A stretch of DNA of 64,000 nucleotides from assembly GCF_014077505.1 (NCBI RefSeq), contig NZ_JACGWA010000006.1:1-64000 (forward strand), in the 5' to 3' direction. Below are positions 18,526-27,525 of this stretch, piece by piece (position 1 is the first letter of the stretch; each line of letters starts with the position of its first letter). A program made the translations under genes and the position numbers. Under the pieces are notes generated by a model. That model saw only the letters and a program-made list of their open reading frames with translations, was not told the DNA's origin and searched no databases. The DNA is from Colwellia sp. BRX10-3. Its GTDB lineage: Bacteria; Pseudomonadota; Gammaproteobacteria; Enterobacterales; Alteromonadaceae.

Positions 18526-18591
18526 AATGTGGCGGTGAGATAGAGATTTGAACTCTAGAAGGGCTACAAACCCTTGCCGGTTTTCAAGACC
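18526..18591 (-). repeat. Island end repeat: displaced 3' part of tRNA-Ser (attL-like)
   Basis: These 66 bases are identical to 59067-59132. They comprise the CCA end, T-arm, variable arm and the anticodon loop and 3' anticodon stem of tRNA-Ser(UGA). After 18591 the sequence leaves the tRNA (TACACTTAG instead of GGTGCTTTCG). This is the expected displaced 3' fragment when an element integrates into a tRNA gene and rebuilds it at the other end. Confidence 0.9.
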
Positions 18592-19439
18592 TACACTTAG
18601 AATAAGTAATTCAACTGCTTAACTTTATTTTTCCGAATAAACAACTCAAATAGAGACCAAGAAAAACAAATTAAGGAACAATAATATTCGGAAAAGTTTT
18701 ACCTGTAAAATGATTTTTAATAGCATTTAGATTTGCTCTTTGCTTATATTGTAACGCTTACCTTTTAACGTCCATATTGTTTAGTTAATACTCATCAGTA
18801 ATAAGGACAGATTCAGTACCAAGGATTACCATAGCGGTCTTAACTATTATTACTATGCACGCTAACTATTGCCACAAAAAAGACCTTTCCTAACACCCTA
18901 AATCAGCATCAACATGGTCTTCTCTGATACGAATTGACGTATTTAGGCGTCCAATTAAGCGGTGCTATTATTTCATTTTGGTTAGTGGCTATTTGGGACT
19001 TGTAAGCTAAAATTATTGACGATTCAGTGTCAAAATGACCTTACGATGTTTAAGTAAATGACTAGCGCCACTTAAATCGAGAATTCGAGGCAGATTGAGA
19101 ATTTTTATATTAAAAATTGAACTGTAAATTACAGCTAGCATGCTGAAGATACTGCTTCACCTACGTTTAAATATGTTAGCTTAAGGGAATATCTAAGATA
19201 GTTTGCTCTTATTACTGCCCTGTATGAGCAATGCACTATATAAAAAATTTTAATTGAGTTCGTTTTTGCAATGTTAAGACTTTTACAAGCTCAATCAGAT
19301 CTAATCATCTTTGTCGCTTTTTCGCTCATTACGGACGAATTACTGCCGAAACGTATCGTCAACCTAAGGGAAGGTGCGTTTGCTGAATGACGACGAGTTA
19401 TAGCATGATACTCAACTACATTTAGCGCAACTTCAAAAG
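18592..19439. other. Gene-free left end of the island
   Basis: This is about 850 bp of AT-rich sequence with no recognisable gene. The longest suggestive frame is a 39-codon plus-strand ORF starting at ATG 19271 (MLRLLQAQSDLIIF...), with no ribosome site and no family match. An integrase or transposase may once have been here, but I cannot identify a fragment. Confidence 0.4.
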
Positions 19440-19922
19440 TTAACTAGGCAATACCCGTTTCTCCGATCCTCCCACCGTCTGCTGGCGAACAATCCAGAGA
19501 ATCAGCGGTGGCAGAATCAACCACTGCAAAATCGGCAGCAATCCCGTACCTAGTATAGGCATCTCCGGCATGTTTGGCGCGTACTGCCAGCGGTCCAATA
19601 CGTCGGTTGCTAGCCACTCCATAAAAATCGTGATGACCAGCCCGGCAGCCAGATAAGTTAGCGCCGGAGTAACGGCCATCGCATGGATCCAATCTCTGGA
19701 TCGAGCGATCACGACGGCGCTCCAGTAAGCCAACACGCTGATCACACCATCGCCTAGACTCGCCTGAGTACACGTCCGAACGACGCTCATGTAGTCCAGT
19801 GTTTTCAGCCCCTCGTAGAACGGCATTTGCCACATCTCCCAGACGAAATTGAAGAGAAAGGAAATGAGCAAAAAATTCGCTTCCGGATTCCGGACCGCGC
19901 GACCAATCCAAGGTTGACCCAT
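19440..19922 (-). CDS. Multi-pass membrane protein of unknown function
   Basis: The 160-residue protein starts at ATG 19922, four bases after the stop of the small gene 19927-20049, with AAGGA upstream. It has about four hydrophobic segments (residues 15-27, 55-72, 85-105, 125-147) and conserved-looking polar blocks NFVWEMWQMPFYEG and MEWLATDVLDRWQYAPNMPE. It lies in a G+C-rich block with a rhodanese and a persulfide dioxygenase, so a role in sulfide or metal handling is possible. No family name can be given from the sequence. Confidence 0.7.
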   Translation of the reverse strand: MGQPWIGRAVRNPEANFLLISFLFNFVWEMWQMPFYEGLKTLDYMSVVRTCTQASLGDGVISVLAYWSAVVIARSRDWIHAMAVTPALTYLAAGLVITIFMEWLATDVLDRWQYAPNMPEMPILGTGLLPILQWLILPPLILWIVRQQTVGGSEKRVLPS

Positions 19923-19926
19923 CACC

Positions 19927-20049
19927 CTACTTTTCCTTCGAACGCAAGTACTTCCAAAGTACGGCAATCGACAAGACCAAAACTCCAATGATCAATAGCC
20001 AAACCAATCCCATACCCAACATCATCCCCATACCCATATCGTTCATCAT
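19927..20049 (-). CDS. Small Met-rich single-helix membrane protein
   Basis: This 40-residue gene is preceded by a strong AGGAGAGGA ribosome site. The N-terminus is Met/Gly-rich (MMNDMGMGMMLGMG), followed by one membrane helix (LVWLLIIGVLVLSIAVLW) and a basic tail (KYLRSKEK). Small Met-rich proteins of this build are often found beside copper or sulfide resistance genes and could bind Cu(I). The four-base gap to the next gene indicates co-translation. Confidence 0.7.
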   Translation of the reverse strand: MMNDMGMGMMLGMGLVWLLIIGVLVLSIAVLWKYLRSKEK

Positions 20050-20155
20050 CTTTCTGTCCTCTCCTGTTGACATTCCGTGAGACCACTCAAGCGGGCCCCG
20101 TCTGCGTGCTCCGAGTTGCTATCGCACAGACACATGCCTATGTTTGTGTGGAAAT

Positions 20156-20524
20156 TTAGTCGGGCTTATTACAAGGTAGTCCGGCAGCTTGCAAATCGTC
20201 AAAGCCTGCTTTCGATGCAAGAGCTGCAATGTAGCCCATTTTTCGTAACGTTGCTGCGGCTAGCACGGCACGACCACCGCTAGCACAATAGGTGACTATA
20301 GGCCGTTGGTGATCACTTTCTTCGTCGGAAATTTTCATTTCCAATACACCACGCGGTATAGCGACGGCACCTTCCAGATGGCCTTCCTGCCACTCATTGG
20401 GTTCACGAACATCGAGCACTAGCGCGCCGCTGCCACACAGAGCCTTTACCTTTTCAAAGTCGACGGTGTCAGCCACTTCTTTGGCTTCATCGATCATTTG
20501 TTGTGCAGTTAAAAACGTAAGCAT
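20156..20524 (-). CDS. Rhodanese-like sulfurtransferase
   Basis: The 122-residue single-domain rhodanese has LVLDVREPNEWQEGHLEGAV and the active-site loop CASGGRA (Cys about 93). It lacks a signal peptide, so it is cytoplasmic. Rhodaneses move sulfane sulfur between carriers. The neighbour at 20574 is a persulfide dioxygenase, and together they form a sulfide-detoxification pair in which the rhodanese uses or makes glutathione persulfide. It starts at 20524 behind GGAG (AGGAGAAATTTT). Confidence 0.88.
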   Translation of the reverse strand: MLTFLTAQQMIDEAKEVADTVDFEKVKALCGSGALVLDVREPNEWQEGHLEGAVAIPRGVLEMKISDEESDHQRPIVTYCASGGRAVLAAATLRKMGYIAALASKAGFDDLQAAGLPCNKPD

Positions 20525-20573
20525 AAAATTTCTCCTGATTGTAGTGTGAATGAATGTTCAAACTGTCAGTTCG

Positions 20574-21275
20574 CTATGCATCTGCAGCTAAACCGCAGCC
20601 AAGGTTCGCCGGAACGGCCACATCCATCATTTTCGGATCAGGCAGATCCAGGTTATTCATAATATCGATATATTCCGCACGGGTCTTGCCGGCTAACCGC
20701 GGGTTATGAGCCTTTTCCTCAGCAACACTGCTACGGGTCCAGCCCTTATAATCGTGCGCCGGGTATACAAGCGTTGAATCCGGTAGCGTAAATAGCTTTT
20801 TAGTAATGGAATCATAGCTTTGACCAGCGTCGCCGCCTTGAAAGTCGGTTCGGCCACTGCCACGAATAAGCAGCACGTCGCCAGTGAATACTGCTGGTCG
20901 CTCGCTGTGAAGCAAAAAGCTATAAGACTCATCGGTATGGCCAGGTGTGTACAACGCTTCCAGATCAATACCATCCAACCGGATGTACTCGCCCTCCCGA
21001 ATGGTTTCAGACACACAGTCGGCTTTTGTCTGTTCGCCCATTACCGTGATGCAACCGGTCTTTTCCCGCAACTTTCCAAGACCGGTGATGTGATCCGCAT
21101 GGGTATGAGTATCGATGGCTCGCACTAATCGAATATCGAGTTGTTCGACTAGTTTCAGGTACATATCCACCTTGTCTATTACCGGGTCGATTAGTAACCC
21201 TTCGTGGCCACTATCGCTAGCCAACAGATAACTATAAGTGCTAGATTCAGAATCAAAAAATTGGCGAAATAACAT
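20574..21275 (-). CDS. ETHE1-type persulfide dioxygenase (metallo-beta-lactamase fold)
   Basis: The 233-residue protein has the metal motif THTHADHITG (about 56-65), GHTDESYSF (later His), FTGDVLLIRGSGRTDFQGG and YPAHDYKG. These are the hallmarks of ETHE1/Blh enzymes, which oxidise glutathione persulfide to sulfite with one mononuclear iron. The C-terminal NLDLPDPKMMDVAVPANLGCG is typical. It is followed by the rhodanese, with about 50 bp between them. The block 19.4-21.3 kb is visibly more G+C-rich than its surroundings, which points to separate acquisition. Confidence 0.92.
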   Translation of the reverse strand: MLFRQFFDSESSTYSYLLASDSGHEGLLIDPVIDKVDMYLKLVEQLDIRLVRAIDTHTHADHITGLGKLREKTGCITVMGEQTKADCVSETIREGEYIRLDGIDLEALYTPGHTDESYSFLLHSERPAVFTGDVLLIRGSGRTDFQGGDAGQSYDSITKKLFTLPDSTLVYPAHDYKGWTRSSVAEEKAHNPRLAGKTRAEYIDIMNNLDLPDPKMMDVAVPANLGCGLAADA

Positions 21276-21908
21276 GTTTATCTCCCATTCGTATTTAGTG
21301 TATAAATAACAGTAGTAAGCGCGATATCGAAAGGTATTTGTAATTGCACACTGAATCCATACATGGGTAACTCCTATATATTGGCTGAACCAATATCGAT
21401 AATAAAAAGCAGCCTTATTAGTAAAGGCAAAGTAATGGTTACTTTATCGTTGTATTTATAATTACTCTGTACGTTAACGTACTTAATAAAAGATTTTTGG
21501 CGCCTATGTAGTCGTTAGAATAAAGTAGTAGTAAGACAAAAGAAGCGTCTCTTTACCCAATATCACTCACGGTATCGCCCGATATATTTCATGCCAAAAT
21601 AACCGGAAGAATGTTCGTCACAAGTCAAGCCAACATTGAGAGTAGAATATATTATTTAAGAGATCTCATCTGTTCGCAGCCGAACATTTATAGAACTTTC
21701 TGCCTTTCATGACAAGGGACTTTTTTAGGAGTTGCTTACAGCCGAGAATTTCACAACATAAAGGTACATACCATGTTGTGAATCGACTGTGTCTGGAGCA
21801 CGACTTAAAGGGAATTGGCCAGATTCGATAAATTATATTTAATTTATTTTTCAATGGCTAAGCACTAAAAAGTAGCATTATACGCAGAAATAATTATCAC
21901 TATTGAGG
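21276..21908. other. Intergenic region, small hairpin only
   Basis: About 630 bp lie between the dioxygenase gene and the end of the RND gene. A stem CACAACAT/ATGTTGTG lies at about 21751-21780. A 62-codon minus-strand frame at 21666-21854 has no ribosome site or family likeness, and I do not call it. Nothing else is recognised. Confidence 0.4.
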
Positions 21909-24455
21909 TCAAACTTTATCAAAAGGTTTGAACCAAACCAATAACACCGGAAGCAACAGTAAATCGGCAAACAAGGCGATGATCATGGCTAAAACTGTTA
22001 GTAGAGAAAAATAGATAGTGGGTACAAAGTTAGAAAACATTAATAACGAAAAACCAATCACTATGGTCATAGAAGTATAGAGAATAGCGTAGCCAATACT
22101 GCTATGAGTTAGGTGTATAGCTTTTAAATAATCGCGTTTTAGTTCGAATTCCTTTTTATAGCGGTGAATATAATGAACGGTATCATCAACCGCAATGCCC
22201 ATGGCGATAGCAGCGATAGTAATCGTCATCATATCAAGCGGGATCCCTACCCAGCCCATTATGCCAAAAACAAACGATACACTTACAATATTTGTCAACA
22301 TGGCAATCAAAGCGATTTTGATCGATCTAAATAATATCAAAAACATGATACTCAAAACAAACACCACCAAACCTAGTGTTTTTATTTGAGAGTCAAAGAG
22401 TGTTTGTAGCATGTTGTTATAAAGCAGCATCATGCCAGAAAGGTGAACGTTATCAGGTTCAATATCAGCTTCACCTGCCAACTCCTGACTAATCTTATTG
22501 AGTAATGCGTCTCGTCGTAAGTCTTTATTAGAATCAACAATACGCGTGGTCAACCGAACTTGGTTATGTTCTAAATCGAGATAAGGCGTAATGGTCACAT
22601 CACGAAATTCCTTTGGCATTTTTTTATAAAGCAGCGCAAGTTCTAGATTATCAAGCGATTCACCATCGTTTATATCTCGGCCAAGCTTTAATATATTGGC
22701 AAAAGAAAGCACTTTTCCGGTGTGCTCTAGTGAGTTAAGGTAGTTATGAGCCGCTTCGATTCGCTTCATCTTAAACTCAGTAAACCAATAGGCGTGATCG
22801 TTTTCTTCGCTTTTGAATTCAGCTTCGAACTCATCGAAAAATGTAGCTGGTTCAGACTGGGGATCTAATGGTTCGTTCTTACTCTTTTCATACTCAGGAA
22901 AATCAATGATAACGTCCAATGGTGTCGTTCCGCCTAACGATGTATCAATCACTTTCATGCCCTGATATATTTCAGAGTCGCTTTTAAAATAATTAATGAA
23001 GCTATTCTCTACAATCAACCGATTTGCGCCAGTAGCGTTGAACAGGAGCAATGCAACACTTGAGAGAATAATGCTCACTCGATATTTTTCAGCAATACTG
23101 CCAAGTTGACTGATCAAGCTAATGTTTTTTTCAAAACCCAAGAAGACTGTTTTTTTATCTAATAAGCTCATTGCAGCGGGGAAAACTAAAAAAGCAATGA
23201 TGAAAGAAATAACCATGCCCGCACTGATCATCCAACCAAAATTCATGATGGGTAAAATATTACTAATGGCCAGCGAACTAAATCCGGTAATCGTTGTGCA
23301 CACGACAAAAAGACAAGGTAAAAACATCGACAAGGTTGCCTCAAGCACTATTTTTTTTTGGCAAGCACTTTCCTTTTTTCTGACTAGTTCACGGTAGCGT
23401 ACACAAAGGTGGATCGCTAGAGACATGGTCATTATGAGTTGGATTGAGATGAAATTTGAAGAAATAACCGTGACTTCCCAGCCAAAATAACCCAGTAGTC
23501 CGGCGGTAACGACGATTGACAGGCTAGAAATTAATATTGGAATAACGACATATCTCATTTGGCGGAAAACAATAAACAACACAAGAATTAATAGTCCGAT
23601 CAGGGTGCTACCGTATAACTTTAAATCATCTCGAATAAAACTAATCATGTCATCCGCTACCATATTAATTCCGCCAAGAAAAACAACGGCTTTATCCTGA
23701 TGATTGCTTAGAATTTTTCGTATTTGGCTAATCGTTTGATGGTTCTTTTTACGAAAGTTTTCTCGGTGATTGGCAAGCTCTGACTCTTTACGAACGAGTA
23801 TTTTTTGACTCACGCCTGTTAACCCATTAGTTAATTTTTGCTCTAACAACTGGTTACGTTGTTTTAGTAGCTCGAAATAGGATTGATCTTGCTTATAAAA
23901 TATTTGAATGGCTGTCGTCTTGAAATCATCACTGACTAAATTCTGCTGATAGAGTGGGCTTGATAAGAACTCATGCTTAATCTTTTCCTTAATTTTATTC
24001 TTAGCCGTATTTTCATCAAAGCTGATTGATTTTAATGTTTGAACATTTTTTAGCAGCTCAGACAATGGTTGGCTGAGTGTCTGAAGTAATGGAACACTGA
24101 GTATTGACGTAACGTTTTCAACTAATTCAAGTTTTTTGATATCACTGGCAAGTTGCTCAATATCTTTCAAGACTATTTTATCCAGTAATTGACCTTCTTT
24201 GGGAGAATAGGTAACGATTAAAAAGTCAGGATTATAGTAGTTACTATTAACTTTTCGGCTAAAGGCCAAATCTTTATCGTTTTTGAGCAGCAAGGTTTCA
24301 GCTGAAGCATCTATCTTAATATTGAATGCCTGACTGCCTATTATTGCCACAATGAGTAAAACAAGAAGTAAGACTCGATAAGGGTATTCTATAACCATAC
24401 GGCCATAAAATGTCCTAATCATGGAGGCTAAGTTTACACTATTGTTTTGATTCAT
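21909..24455 (-). CDS. RND superfamily exporter, island paralogue
   Basis: The 848-residue protein has the same plan as the core exporter at 5128-7536: an N-terminal helix, two large periplasmic loops and two helix bundles, with the signature MTITIAAIAMGIAVDD followed by TVHYIHRYKKEF. The N-terminal IKIDASAETLLL matches FEIDASADTLLV of the paralogue. The start ATG overlaps the end of the mlaC-like gene by 17 bp, so translation is coupled. It is the last gene of the unit poxB, coiled-coil gene, mlaC-like, RND. A role in moving lipids or hydrophobic compounds is inferred from the MlaC partner. Confidence 0.85.
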   Translation of the reverse strand: MNQNNSVNLASMIRTFYGRMVIEYPYRVLLLVLLIVAIIGSQAFNIKIDASAETLLLKNDKDLAFSRKVNSNYYNPDFLIVTYSPKEGQLLDKIVLKDIEQLASDIKKLELVENVTSILSVPLLQTLSQPLSELLKNVQTLKSISFDENTAKNKIKEKIKHEFLSSPLYQQNLVSDDFKTTAIQIFYKQDQSYFELLKQRNQLLEQKLTNGLTGVSQKILVRKESELANHRENFRKKNHQTISQIRKILSNHQDKAVVFLGGINMVADDMISFIRDDLKLYGSTLIGLLILVLFIVFRQMRYVVIPILISSLSIVVTAGLLGYFGWEVTVISSNFISIQLIMTMSLAIHLCVRYRELVRKKESACQKKIVLEATLSMFLPCLFVVCTTITGFSSLAISNILPIMNFGWMISAGMVISFIIAFLVFPAAMSLLDKKTVFLGFEKNISLISQLGSIAEKYRVSIILSSVALLLFNATGANRLIVENSFINYFKSDSEIYQGMKVIDTSLGGTTPLDVIIDFPEYEKSKNEPLDPQSEPATFFDEFEAEFKSEENDHAYWFTEFKMKRIEAAHNYLNSLEHTGKVLSFANILKLGRDINDGESLDNLELALLYKKMPKEFRDVTITPYLDLEHNQVRLTTRIVDSNKDLRRDALLNKISQELAGEADIEPDNVHLSGMMLLYNNMLQTLFDSQIKTLGLVVFVLSIMFLILFRSIKIALIAMLTNIVSVSFVFGIMGWVGIPLDMMTITIAAIAMGIAVDDTVHYIHRYKKEFELKRDYLKAIHLTHSSIGYAILYTSMTIVIGFSLLMFSNFVPTIYFSLLTVLAMIIALFADLLLLPVLLVWFKPFDKV

Positions 24456-25047
24456 TATTTTGTCTTAGTTTTTCTATAAATTCATCGATTGAGTAGGTAT
24501 TTAATAGCTCTTTATATTGAGAACGTTGAATCTGTACAACGCTTACTCCATCCACCCTGATATCATAGGCTAGCCAAACGTTTTCTTTTTTTTGGTAAAA
24601 TTTATACAACAACTTGACGCTATTGTTCGATTCAAGAATATAAGTGGTAACAGCAATTCGTGTTGGTTTATATTGTTCGGCTTTTTCGACGACAATTTCT
24701 TGCTGTTGAAAGGCAAACATTGTTTTAAGGTACGATAACTTAAAGTGCTCAACAAATAGTCCGAGATACTCTTTTTTTTGTTTTGGATTGAATTCTTTCC
24801 ATACGCTCTTGCCAATACTGAGTTTAGCCATAAGATCAAAGTCAATTAAGCCATTAACAATTGAAAATATTTTGTTTGATTTAACATTTTTAGATTGCAT
24901 AGGATCAACCAATATAGCTAATATATTGTTGGTTGCGGACTTTACTTGCCCAAGTACTTTTTGCTCATCATGAACGCCAGCGTTGGCTACCGAAATACTA
25001 ATAAGTATCAAAACGATTCGTGAAAATATTGCCTTTACTAACTTCAT
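24439..25047 (-). CDS. MlaC/Ttg2D family periplasmic lipid-binding protein
   Basis: The 202-residue protein has a signal peptide ending at NAGV and the MlaC fold: VNGLIDFDLMAKLSIGKSVWKEFNPKQKKEY, then FVEHFKLSYLKTM, and VKLLYKFYQKKENVWLAYDIRVDGVSVV. MlaC carries phospholipid across the periplasm between MlaA and the MlaFEDB transporter. Here it sits with an RND exporter and no mlaFED or mlaB. GAGG precedes the ATG at 25047. The core genome has the complementary arrangement, MlaA with an RND exporter. Confidence 0.85.
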   Translation of the reverse strand: MKLVKAIFSRIVLILISISVANAGVHDEQKVLGQVKSATNNILAILVDPMQSKNVKSNKIFSIVNGLIDFDLMAKLSIGKSVWKEFNPKQKKEYLGLFVEHFKLSYLKTMFAFQQQEIVVEKAEQYKPTRIAVTTYILESNNSVKLLYKFYQKKENVWLAYDIRVDGVSVVQIQRSQYKELLNTYSIDEFIEKLRQNNESKQ

Positions 25048-25107
25048 TTAAACCTCTGCTATTAATACCCTACTGTTTGTTTCATTATGGCGCGGTGAGC
25101 ATTCTGT

Positions 25108-25395
25108 TTATTTGAATCTGGCTGTAGCCGATTTCAGCGCATTGTTGAGCGAGTTCCATGCACTATCCATGCGTACTTTTAAATCCTCCCATGCATCGTC
25201 GCTGGCGTATTTAAGTTCAGAAAGTTTACTGTTGGCCGCTTCTTGCATCGATCGCAGTTCCTCGATTTGTTTGTAGTACTCAAGTTGTAAATCGGCTTCA
25301 GCTTGATCAGCTTTTGCTTTGAGCTTGTCGATCTCTGCGCCCAACTCGTCCAATTGCGCTTGCAGTTTTTTTTGGTAAGCTTCTTTAATGTTCAT
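25108..25395 (-). CDS. Coiled-coil stress protein, copy 1 (sll1863-like)
   Basis: This 95-residue highly charged helical protein has heptad-rich residues 3-70 (AYQKKLQAQLDELGAEIDKL) and a C-terminal Trp-containing helix (ASDDAWEDLKVRMDSAWN). It resembles the small sll1863-type coiled-coil proteins found beside stress genes. A close paralogue, about 70% identical by eye, is at 45881-46168. AAGGAG lies at good spacing before the ATG. It lies between poxB and the mlaC-like gene in one transcription unit. The molecular role is unknown. Confidence 0.8.
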   Translation of the reverse strand: MNIKEAYQKKLQAQLDELGAEIDKLKAKADQAEADLQLEYYKQIEELRSMQEAANSKLSELKYASDDAWEDLKVRMDSAWNSLNNALKSATARFK

Positions 25396-25453
25396 TATTA
25401 TTCTCCTTTTGTGATTTATATTAAAATTGAAAGGCTGTATTCATAATGCATTA

Positions 25454-27190
25454 TCATAATTCCCGTAGGTATTTTAGATCGTTCTTTGTCGTATCGACTA
25501 TTTCAGCAAATTTTCCATTCACCATTAGTTTTGCCATGGATTGTGCAAAACCTTTCACTTGTTTAAAGTTAAGTGAAGGCGGCATTGCTAAGGCATTGGG
25601 ATCGGTAAAAATATTGATTATCGCAGGCCCCTTATGTTTGAAGCCGTTTGACAGTGCTAATTCCACCTCTTTAGATTCCTTAGCTTCCCATGCAGCAATG
25701 TTCATTGCCTCAGCCAATTTTACAAAATCAGGATTAACCATATCCGTCTGCCAGTCCATATAACCTTCTACGCGCATCTCAAGTTTAACCATCGCTAAAG
25801 ATCGATTGTTAAAGATGATGATTTTTACGGGGATTTGATATTGGCTAATCGTCATTAAATCGCCCAAAAGCATTGAAATACCGCCATCGCCACAAAAAGC
25901 AATCACTTGTCGGTCTGGTTGTGATAAGCCTGCCCCAATAGCCATAGGCATTGCATTCGCCATAGAGCCATGATTAAAGGAACCGGTTAGGTAGCGATTG
26001 GCTCCCGCCTTTAAATAACGAGCGGCCCACACGGCACTCATACCAGTATCAACGGTAAATATAGCATCGTCATCGGCTAATTTATCCACCAAGTAGGCAA
26101 CATATTCCGGGTGAATGTTTTTCTCAGAACCCTTATCTTCCACATAGCTTTCATAGGTGGCTTCAATTTTTTGATGCAGAGCACGGGTTTTATCAAGGAA
26201 ATCAGTGGACGATTTAACTTCAATTAAAGGCATGAGATCTTCAAGGGTTGATTTAATATCACCACAATAACCAAAGTCCACTTTAGCTCTACGCCCTAAC
26301 TTTTCGGGTTTAGTATCTATTTGAATAATTTTGCATTTTTCAGGCAGGAACTCACTATACGGAAAGTCAGTGCCCAACATTAAAAGGACATCGGCTTGAT
26401 GCATTGCTTCAAAACCGGATTTATTGCCTAGCAGCCCATTTAACCCAACGGCATAAGGATTTTCTTTACGTTCAAAAAATATTTTCCCGCGAAAACTATA
26501 TCCCAAAGGAGCCTTAAGCATTTCTGCCAATTGCATTACTTCTTCAACGGCATAACGACAACCATGACCACAAAACAGCATCACTTTTTCATCCTCGTTA
26601 ATGACGCTTGCTAGTTCTTTAAGCTGTTCATGGCTTGGGGTTATTCTAGGCTGGGTATAAAAATTTTTATTCGCGGTATGAACAGATTCTATACTTGCTG
26701 AAGCTACATCACCGGGAAGACCTAGAACAGCAACCCCTTTCTTGCTGATGGCATGCTGAATAGCCGTTTGCAAACCATTGATAGCTTGTTTAGGCGTATT
26801 CGCTAAAAAGACATATTTTGAACAATCTTGAAAAAGTGATTCTGGTCTTGTTTCTTGAAAGTTATCCAATCCCATTTTTTCAGTATGAATGGTTGACGCT
26901 ATTGCAATGACAGGGTTTTCAGCTCTATTAGCATCATAAAGTCCATTAACTAAATGAACATGTCCAGGGCCACTGCTGCCCATACAACAGCCAATGCCAT
27001 TTAACTCAGCTTCCATAGAAGCAGCATAGGCTCCAGCTTCCTCGTGTCTGACATGGATCCAATGCAGTCTACCATCCCTTCGCACAGCATCATTAACCGG
27101 ATTAAGGCTGTCACCAGTCACCGCGTAAATTCTTTTAACACCGGCTTCTACCAGCATTTCTACTAAATGTTCTGATACATTTTTTGACAT
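25454..27190 (-). CDS. poxB: Pyruvate oxidase/dehydrogenase (quinone), thiamine-dependent
   Basis: The 578-residue protein has the POX fold: the N-terminal domain with RHEEAGAYAASMEAEL (the Glu that activates thiamine, about 50), a central FAD/nucleotide-binding-like domain (LLMLGTDFPYSEFLP), and the C-terminal thiamine-diphosphate motif FCGDGGISMLLGD ending in NN (GDG-x(n)-NN). PoxB converts pyruvate to acetate and CO2 and feeds electrons to quinones; it is a stationary-phase and stress enzyme. GGAGTG lies before ATG 27190. A perfect Crp-type palindrome lies 63 bp upstream (27253-27274). It heads a four-gene unit. Confidence 0.88.
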   Translation of the reverse strand: MSKNVSEHLVEMLVEAGVKRIYAVTGDSLNPVNDAVRRDGRLHWIHVRHEEAGAYAASMEAELNGIGCCMGSSGPGHVHLVNGLYDANRAENPVIAIASTIHTEKMGLDNFQETRPESLFQDCSKYVFLANTPKQAINGLQTAIQHAISKKGVAVLGLPGDVASASIESVHTANKNFYTQPRITPSHEQLKELASVINEDEKVMLFCGHGCRYAVEEVMQLAEMLKAPLGYSFRGKIFFERKENPYAVGLNGLLGNKSGFEAMHQADVLLMLGTDFPYSEFLPEKCKIIQIDTKPEKLGRRAKVDFGYCGDIKSTLEDLMPLIEVKSSTDFLDKTRALHQKIEATYESYVEDKGSEKNIHPEYVAYLVDKLADDDAIFTVDTGMSAVWAARYLKAGANRYLTGSFNHGSMANAMPMAIGAGLSQPDRQVIAFCGDGGISMLLGDLMTISQYQIPVKIIIFNNRSLAMVKLEMRVEGYMDWQTDMVNPDFVKLAEAMNIAAWEAKESKEVELALSNGFKHKGPAIINIFTDPNALAMPPSLNFKQVKGFAQSMAKLMVNGKFAEIVDTTKNDLKYLREL

Positions 27191-27252
27191 TAATCACTCC
27201 AAGTTTATTAATTTTCGTGACATAACCAATTTTTCTATATCGGCCTATATTA

Positions 27253-27274
27253 GTCTGTGCGATACCACACAGAC
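27253..27274 (-). promoter_or_regulatory. Crp-type operator upstream of poxB (site 1)
   Basis: The perfect arms GTCTGTG and CACAGAC are separated by 8 bp; the core CTGTGCG-ATAC-CACACAG is the best copy of the island motif. The TGTG-N8-CACA geometry is that of Crp/Fnr-family sites. It is 63 bp from the poxB start, and lies also upstream of the divergent gene at 27526. Confidence 0.7.
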
Positions 27275-27525
27275 CAACACATTCATTGTCGACATTATAA
27301 TTGTATAAGTGTTAGTTACAGCTTGGACAAATAGTGACAAATTTTTAGCAACGACTTAAAAACTAGGAATAACAACATTATTTGAAGAAATAGTGATGGA
27401 GTTTTTTTCGCATAAATATTATGGACTTACCCCTGTTGTTATATTTGTTATCACACTTTTGTCAATTTATGGCTGCGCAGAAGCTTCACTCCGCCACATT
27501 CACAACAATTGAGTTGAAAAATACG

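Noticed and set aside
18592-19439. Possible integrase or transposase remnant
   Set aside because: Reading all frames gave no recognisable motif such as the tyrosine-recombinase R-HxxR-Y or a DDE pattern.
21666-21854. 62-codon minus-strand frame in the gap before the RND gene
   Set aside because: It has no ribosome site and an odd Cys/Arg/Trp-rich sequence, lies across a hairpin, and has no family likeness.
22195-22389. Plus-strand hydrophobic frames opposite the RND genes (also 5420-5608, 6167-6412, 23122-23397)
   Set aside because: These are shadows of membrane-protein coding sequence, repeating the same pattern opposite both RND paralogues.
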